Program-made: the position numbers and the translations under genes
Notes under the pieces: generated by a model
The model's input: the letters and a program-made list of their open reading frames with translations, nothing else
What the model was told of the DNA's origin: nothing
Database searches by the model: none
NCBI RefSeq assembly: GCF_018139625.1
Contig: NZ_JAGSOH010000077.1
Location: 1 to 36,725 of the forward strand
DNA length: 36,725 nt
Direction: 5' to 3'
Source of the DNA: Actinospica acidithermotolerans
Lineage (GTDB): Bacteria > Actinomycetota > Actinomycetes > Streptomycetales > Catenulisporaceae
Shown here: piece by piece, positions 33,747 to 36,725 of the stretch
How positions within the stretch are numbered: the first letter of the stretch is position 1
Layout of the letters: every line of letters begins with the position of its first letter

Positions 33747-35009
33747 TCAGCCAATCGCGTTCTGCGCCGCGGACTGCGCGGTGTTCAGCGCCGACTGCGG
33801 GCTCGCCGAACCGCTCAGCGCGGACTGGACGGCCGTCCACAGCTGCTCGCTGATCTTCGGGTACTTCGTGCCGAGGTTGTCGCTCGTGCGGCCCTTCGCC
33901 GTCTGCACGGCGGTGATCCACGGCTTGAGCGCGGCCGTCGTGTTCCCCTGCTGCGTCTGCACGGCGCTGGTCGCGCCGATGTAGGAGAGCGCGGTGTCCG
34001 TCGTGTAGGCGTTGTCCGAGCTGGTCAGGCAGGCGACGAGCTTTTCAGTGGTCGCATACCGCGAGGTGTTCGACTGCACCGGGACGGTGACGAACTCGCC
34101 GCCGGTCGGGGTCGGCGCGTTGCCGCCGTTCTGCGCCGGGATGTCGATGATCCCGAAGGGGAAGCTGCCCTTCTCGGCCGCCGAAAGCTCCCAGGTCCCG
34201 TTCTCGCTGAACGCCGTGTTCCCGGCCGCGAACTCGTTCCAGTTGTCCGGCTGCGTGTCGTTGAGCACGGAGTTCGGCGCGTAGCCGTCCTTGATCCAGG
34301 TGGTCCACAGGCTCAGCGCCGCGACCGCCTGGGAGGAGGAGAGCGACGTCAGGTTCGCGCCGGCGCCCCAGAACCAGGGCTCGAACTGGAAGCTGCCCTC
34401 CTCGGTGCCGATCGCGGAGAAGGTGATGCCGGTCTTGCCGATCGCCTTGACCTTGGCCAGCGCCGCGGTGAGCGTGGCCCAGTTCGTGATCGACGCAGGG
34501 TCGACGCCGGCCTTCTGCAGGATGGTCTTGTTGTAGTAGAGCGCGAGCGTGTTCGCGCCGATCGGTATGCCGTAGGTGCTGCCGTTGATCTGCCCCGCGG
34601 CCAGGATGTTCGACTCGACCGCCGAGGTGTCGATGTGCGTCTGAGCGGTCGTGGTCAGCACTCCGGCGGAGGCGAGCGTGGAGACGACGGGGTTGTCCAC
34701 GATCAGCACGTCCGGCGAGACGCCCTGCTGCGCGGCCAGCAACTCCTTGCTGGTCAGCGCCGTCGTGTCGTACGCCGTGCGCTTCACCGTGACGCCGGCC
34801 TCGGTGCCGCACTTCGTGAGCAGCTGCACCCACGCGGAGCCGCTGTCGAGCTGGGGGTACGGGTCCCAGATCGTGTAGGTGCCGCCCGCGGCCGAGGAGC
34901 CGCTCGAGCCGGTCGACGTTGCACTGGTCGAGCAGGCCGCGGCGGACGCGGTCAGCGCGAGGGCCGCGAGGCCGGCGCCGAGGGCGCGGCGGAAGGAGTC
35001 GGTGTGCAC
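33747..35009 (-). CDS. Sugar ABC transporter solute-binding lipoprotein (second importer)
   Basis: The protein has 420 residues. The GTG start at 35007-35009 follows AGAGAGGC. A lipoprotein signal ends in SAAAC with Cys26, followed by a Ser/Gly linker. The body is a family 1 solute-binding protein (YTIWDPYPQLD, SPDVLIVDNPVVSTL, YGIPIGANTLALYYNKTILQKAGVDP, AGNTAFSENGTWELSAAEKG). It is not closely similar by eye to the first binding protein, so the two importers probably take different sugars. A LacI-type palindrome lies 47-60 bp upstream. Confidence 0.94.
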   Translation of the reverse strand: MHTDSFRRALGAGLAALALTASAAACSTSATSTGSSGSSAAGGTYTIWDPYPQLDSGSAWVQLLTKCGTEAGVTVKRTAYDTTALTSKELLAAQQGVSPDVLIVDNPVVSTLASAGVLTTTAQTHIDTSAVESNILAAGQINGSTYGIPIGANTLALYYNKTILQKAGVDPASITNWATLTAALAKVKAIGKTGITFSAIGTEEGSFQFEPWFWGAGANLTSLSSSQAVAALSLWTTWIKDGYAPNSVLNDTQPDNWNEFAAGNTAFSENGTWELSAAEKGSFPFGIIDIPAQNGGNAPTPTGGEFVTVPVQSNTSRYATTEKLVACLTSSDNAYTTDTALSYIGATSAVQTQQGNTTAALKPWITAVQTAKGRTSDNLGTKYPKISEQLWTAVQSALSGSASPQSALNTAQSAAQNAIG

Positions 35010-35055
35010 GGGATCTGCCTCTCTCTTCGTTGAGCGGGGACGACGGGGTGGTGAT

Positions 35056-35069
35056 TGTGAGCGCTAACA
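35056..35069. promoter_or_regulatory. LacI-type operator upstream of the second importer
   Basis: TGTGAGCGCTAACA is a 14-bp palindrome with one imperfect pair and the central CG typical of LacI-family sites. It sits in the 84-bp gap between the LacI remnant and the solute-binding gene, probably over the importer promoter. Confidence 0.65.
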
Positions 35070-35093
35070 GCAGCTGGCTGACATCGACGGGAA

Positions 35094-35339
35094 TCAGGAT
35101 GGAGCGGGCCCGGTGCTCGCGGCCGTGGCGGAGGCGAAGCCGTCGAGCCCGAGGCCGAGGCTGCCGGTCCGTCCGTTCGCCAGCGCCCGCGCGGTCGCGT
35201 TCGGCCGGTAGTCGAGCTCGTCGGTGACCTGCCGCACCCGCGCCCTGGTCTGCGCGCAGACCGGCCGGTTTCCGCTCAGCACGTAGGAGACCGTGCTGAG
35301 CGAGACCCCGGCCCTGCGGGCGACCTCGGCGGTGTTCAT
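35094..35339 (-). pseudogene. LacI-family regulator remnant (DNA-binding head only)
   Basis: The open frame has 81 residues. Residues 1-60 are a good LacI helix-turn-helix and hinge helix (TAEVARRAGVSLSTVSYVLSGNRPVCAQTRARVRQVTDELDYRPNATARALANGRTGSLGL). The frame then ends after about 20 unrelated residues, where a full LacI protein would continue for about 260 more. No other piece of the effector domain is found; the solute-binding gene starts 84 bp later. The start has a strong GAGGAGGGG site. It may be a deletion remnant or a small free-standing DNA-binding protein, which could still bind DNA but not sense sugar. The intact LacI gene nearby has a clearly different head, so this is not a recent copy of it. 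Confidence 0.75.
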
Positions 35340-35417
35340 CGCGTCCCCTCCTCACCGTTTCGTGACGTGCTGGATACGGCTGGACCCTGACCTGCGGAAG
35401 CGGTGCCCGGCTCGCCT

Positions 35418-35450
35418 TCGAACCGGTTCGATGGAGGCTAGAACCGGTCC
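35418..35450. promoter_or_regulatory. Pair of GAACCGG operators, 21 bp apart
   Basis: TCGAACCGGTTCGA (35418-35431) is a perfect 14-bp palindrome. A second, less symmetric GAACCGGTCC (35441-35450) has its centre 21 bp away, two helical turns on the same DNA face. They lie upstream of the LacI remnant, in the divergent region with the intact LacI gene, and look like LacI-family sites. Confidence 0.55.
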
Positions 35451-35511
35451 GGCGGCGCGTCAACATCCGCGCTGTTCCGTGGAGCCGGAATGTGGGCCGG
35501 AGCCCGAGAAA

Positions 35512-35523
35512 GCAAACGTTTGC
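35512..35523. promoter_or_regulatory. LacI-type palindrome upstream of the intact LacI gene
   Basis: GCAAACGTTTGC is a perfect 12-bp palindrome with central CG, 96 bp upstream of the intact LacI start. It is probably an autoregulatory site. A TACATT -10-like box lies at 35574-35579, between it and the gene. Confidence 0.5.
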
Positions 35524-35618
35524 CTTTGGCAGGCTAGGACGGGATTCCCAGCGTGTCAAGGAAAGTCGTGCGGTACATTGAAGGCCGCATGCGCATGGGG
35601 AAACGGAAGGAAACCACG

Positions 35619-36656
35619 ATGTCCGAAACTCCGCCGGCCCGGGTCACCCTCGCCGAGGTGGCGGCGAGCGCCGGCGTCTCGGTCGGCACCGCGTCCAAGG
35701 CCCTCAACGACCGCGGCTCGATGCGCGAGGAGACCAGGGCGCGGGTGCGGGCGGCGGCGGAGCGGCTGGGCTTCCAGATCGACGCCGTGGCCCGCAGCCT
35801 GCAGACCGGCCGCAGCTACACCGTCGGCATGATCACCACCGACAGCATCGGCCGCTTCTCCATCCCCGTCATGCTCGGGGTCGAGGACACCCTCGGCGCC
35901 GGCCAGATGTCCGTGCTGCTCTGCGACGCCCGCGACGACCGCATCCGCGAGCAGTACTACCTCAAGACCCTGCTGAGCCGGCGGGTCGACGGCATCATCG
36001 TCACCGGCCGCCGCACCGACCCCCGGCCGCCGCTCGCGCAGCGCCCCCCGGTCCCGGTCGTCTACGCCTTCATGCAGTCCGCGGACCCCGAGGACTGCTC
36101 GGTCGTCCCCGACGAGGCCGACGGCGCCCGCCGCGCCGTCACCCACCTCCTCGACATCGGCCGCCGCCGCGTCGCCCTGGTCGCCGGCCCCGAACGCCAC
36201 CACTCCGCACGCACGCGCATGACCAGCGCGCTGGACACGCTGCAGGACGCGGGTTCGCCGGGCACGGCCGGCGGCGACGTCCCCGAGCCCCTCTACGGCG
36301 AGTGGAGCGAAGCCTGGGGCCGCCAGGCGGCGAGAATCCTGCTGCGCCGCGACCCCGACCTGGACGCCGTCTTCTGCGCGAGCGACCAGATCGCCCGAGG
36401 CCTCGTCGACGCGATGCGCGAGGCCGGCAAGCGCGTCCCCCGCGACGTGGCCGTGGTCGGCTTCGACGACTGGGACGTCATGACCGCCGCCTCCCGCCCG
36501 CCCCTCACCAGCGTGGACATGGACCTGGAAGGCCTGGGCCGGCAGGCGGCGGAACTGCTCCTGTCCGCCATCGACGGCCACCCCCGCTCCGGTGTCCACC
36601 TGCACCCCTGCCGCCTGACCATCCGCGCCTCCACCGCCGCCGACGACCTGGACTGA
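35619..36656 (+). CDS. LacI-family transcriptional regulator
   Basis: The protein has 345 residues. The ATG at 35619 follows AAGGA; in-frame starts further upstream have no ribosome site. The LacI helix-turn-helix lies at residues 9-55 (VTLAEVAASAGVSVGTASKALNDRGSMREETRARVRAAAERLGF). The periplasmic-binding-like effector domain follows (YTVGMITTDSIGRFSIPVMLGVEDTL...DGIIVTG...DAVFCASDQIARGLVDAMREAGKRVPRDVAVVGFDDWD), complete to PLTSVDMDLEGLGRQAAELLL. It should bind a sugar and control transport genes. It is divergent from the second importer operon and its LacI remnant and may have taken over their control; three palindromes in the region are candidate sites. Confidence 0.94.
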   Translation: MSETPPARVTLAEVAASAGVSVGTASKALNDRGSMREETRARVRAAAERLGFQIDAVARSLQTGRSYTVGMITTDSIGRFSIPVMLGVEDTLGAGQMSVLLCDARDDRIREQYYLKTLLSRRVDGIIVTGRRTDPRPPLAQRPPVPVVYAFMQSADPEDCSVVPDEADGARRAVTHLLDIGRRRVALVAGPERHHSARTRMTSALDTLQDAGSPGTAGGDVPEPLYGEWSEAWGRQAARILLRRDPDLDAVFCASDQIARGLVDAMREAGKRVPRDVAVVGFDDWDVMTAASRPPLTSVDMDLEGLGRQAAELLLSAIDGHPRSGVHLHPCRLTIRASTAADDLD

Positions 36657-36712
36657 CCCGCACAGCTCCCTCCTGCTACGGCCGGGTCCACTCCGCGTCC
36701 GACGTCCGGGTC

Positions 36713-36725
36713 CTGTCTCTTATAC
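36713..36725. other. Tn5/Nextera mosaic-end adapter remnant at the window end
   Basis: The last 13 bases, CTGTCTCTTATAC, are identical to the first 13 bases of the transposase mosaic end CTGTCTCTTATACACATCT used in Nextera libraries. The match is terminal and exact, so this is most likely untrimmed adapter at a contig end and not genomic sequence. Confidence 0.9.

Noticed and set aside
31948-33921. 657-codon minus-strand frame covering both permeases of the second importer
   Set aside because: Only the last 274 codons are real (MalG-like). The upstream part is an out-of-frame reading of the MalF-like gene.
1-36725. tRNA genes, integrase, transposase or attachment sites marking a mobile island
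   Set aside because: None was recognised on either strand, and codon and base use look even across the window.

Overview
The window is GC-rich actinobacterial DNA, by eye around 70% GC. It has strong third-position G/C bias, many GTG starts and one TTG start, TANNNT-type -10 boxes a few bases before leaderless start codons, CUT1 sugar importers without their own ATPase, and NarL-type two-component and ROK/LacI/GntR regulators. These fit a soil actinomycete of the Streptomyces/Catenulispora type; the genus cannot be fixed from the sequence alone. No rRNA, tRNA, CRISPR, transposase or phage genes were seen. The last 13 bases match the outer end of the Tn5/Nextera mosaic end, so the right edge is probably a contig end with leftover adapter.

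Left part (1-13.4 kb): cell envelope and accessory genes. A truncated MacB/FtsX-type permease (minus) runs off the left edge. Divergent from it is a translationally coupled pair: a TPR protein ending in a DUF1266-like domain, and a 1150-residue protein with three AAA modules of the CbxX/EccA type. Converging on this pair, 13 bp away, is a membrane-anchored protein with a C-terminal DNA/RNA non-specific endonuclease domain. Next come a class B penicillin-binding protein and, divergently, a secreted barnase/RNase Sa-type ribonuclease. The 520-bp gap between those two holds strong hairpins and an 11-bp direct repeat resembling a PHO box. The TPR/DUF1266 + triple-AAA pair next to an anchored nuclease is the best candidate for an undescribed system.

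Middle part (13.4-23.5 kb): an amidase, then a short threonyl-tRNA synthetase without TGS and editing domains. Upstream of the synthetase lies a 17-residue leader peptide with three consecutive Thr codons followed by a perfect GC-rich hairpin, which looks like a ribosome-mediated attenuator. Then come a dienelactone hydrolase, a CPA1-type cation/proton antiporter with a TrkA-C domain, a universal stress protein, a NarL-type sensor kinase/response regulator pair, and a divergent MMPL transporter.

Right part (23.4-36.7 kb): two sugar-uptake loci. The first has a ROK kinase and a ROK repressor (minus) divergent from a CUT1 importer (lipoprotein plus two permeases), with two related dyad operators in the shared promoter region. 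An LpqC-like lipoprotein esterase and an MDR oxidoreductase follow. The second has a FadR-type GntR regulator, a second CUT1 importer (minus), a remnant LacI gene reduced to its DNA-binding head, and an intact divergent LacI gene. Three different LacI-like palindromes sit among these genes. Neither importer has an ATPase here; a shared MsiK-type ATPase elsewhere is inferred.
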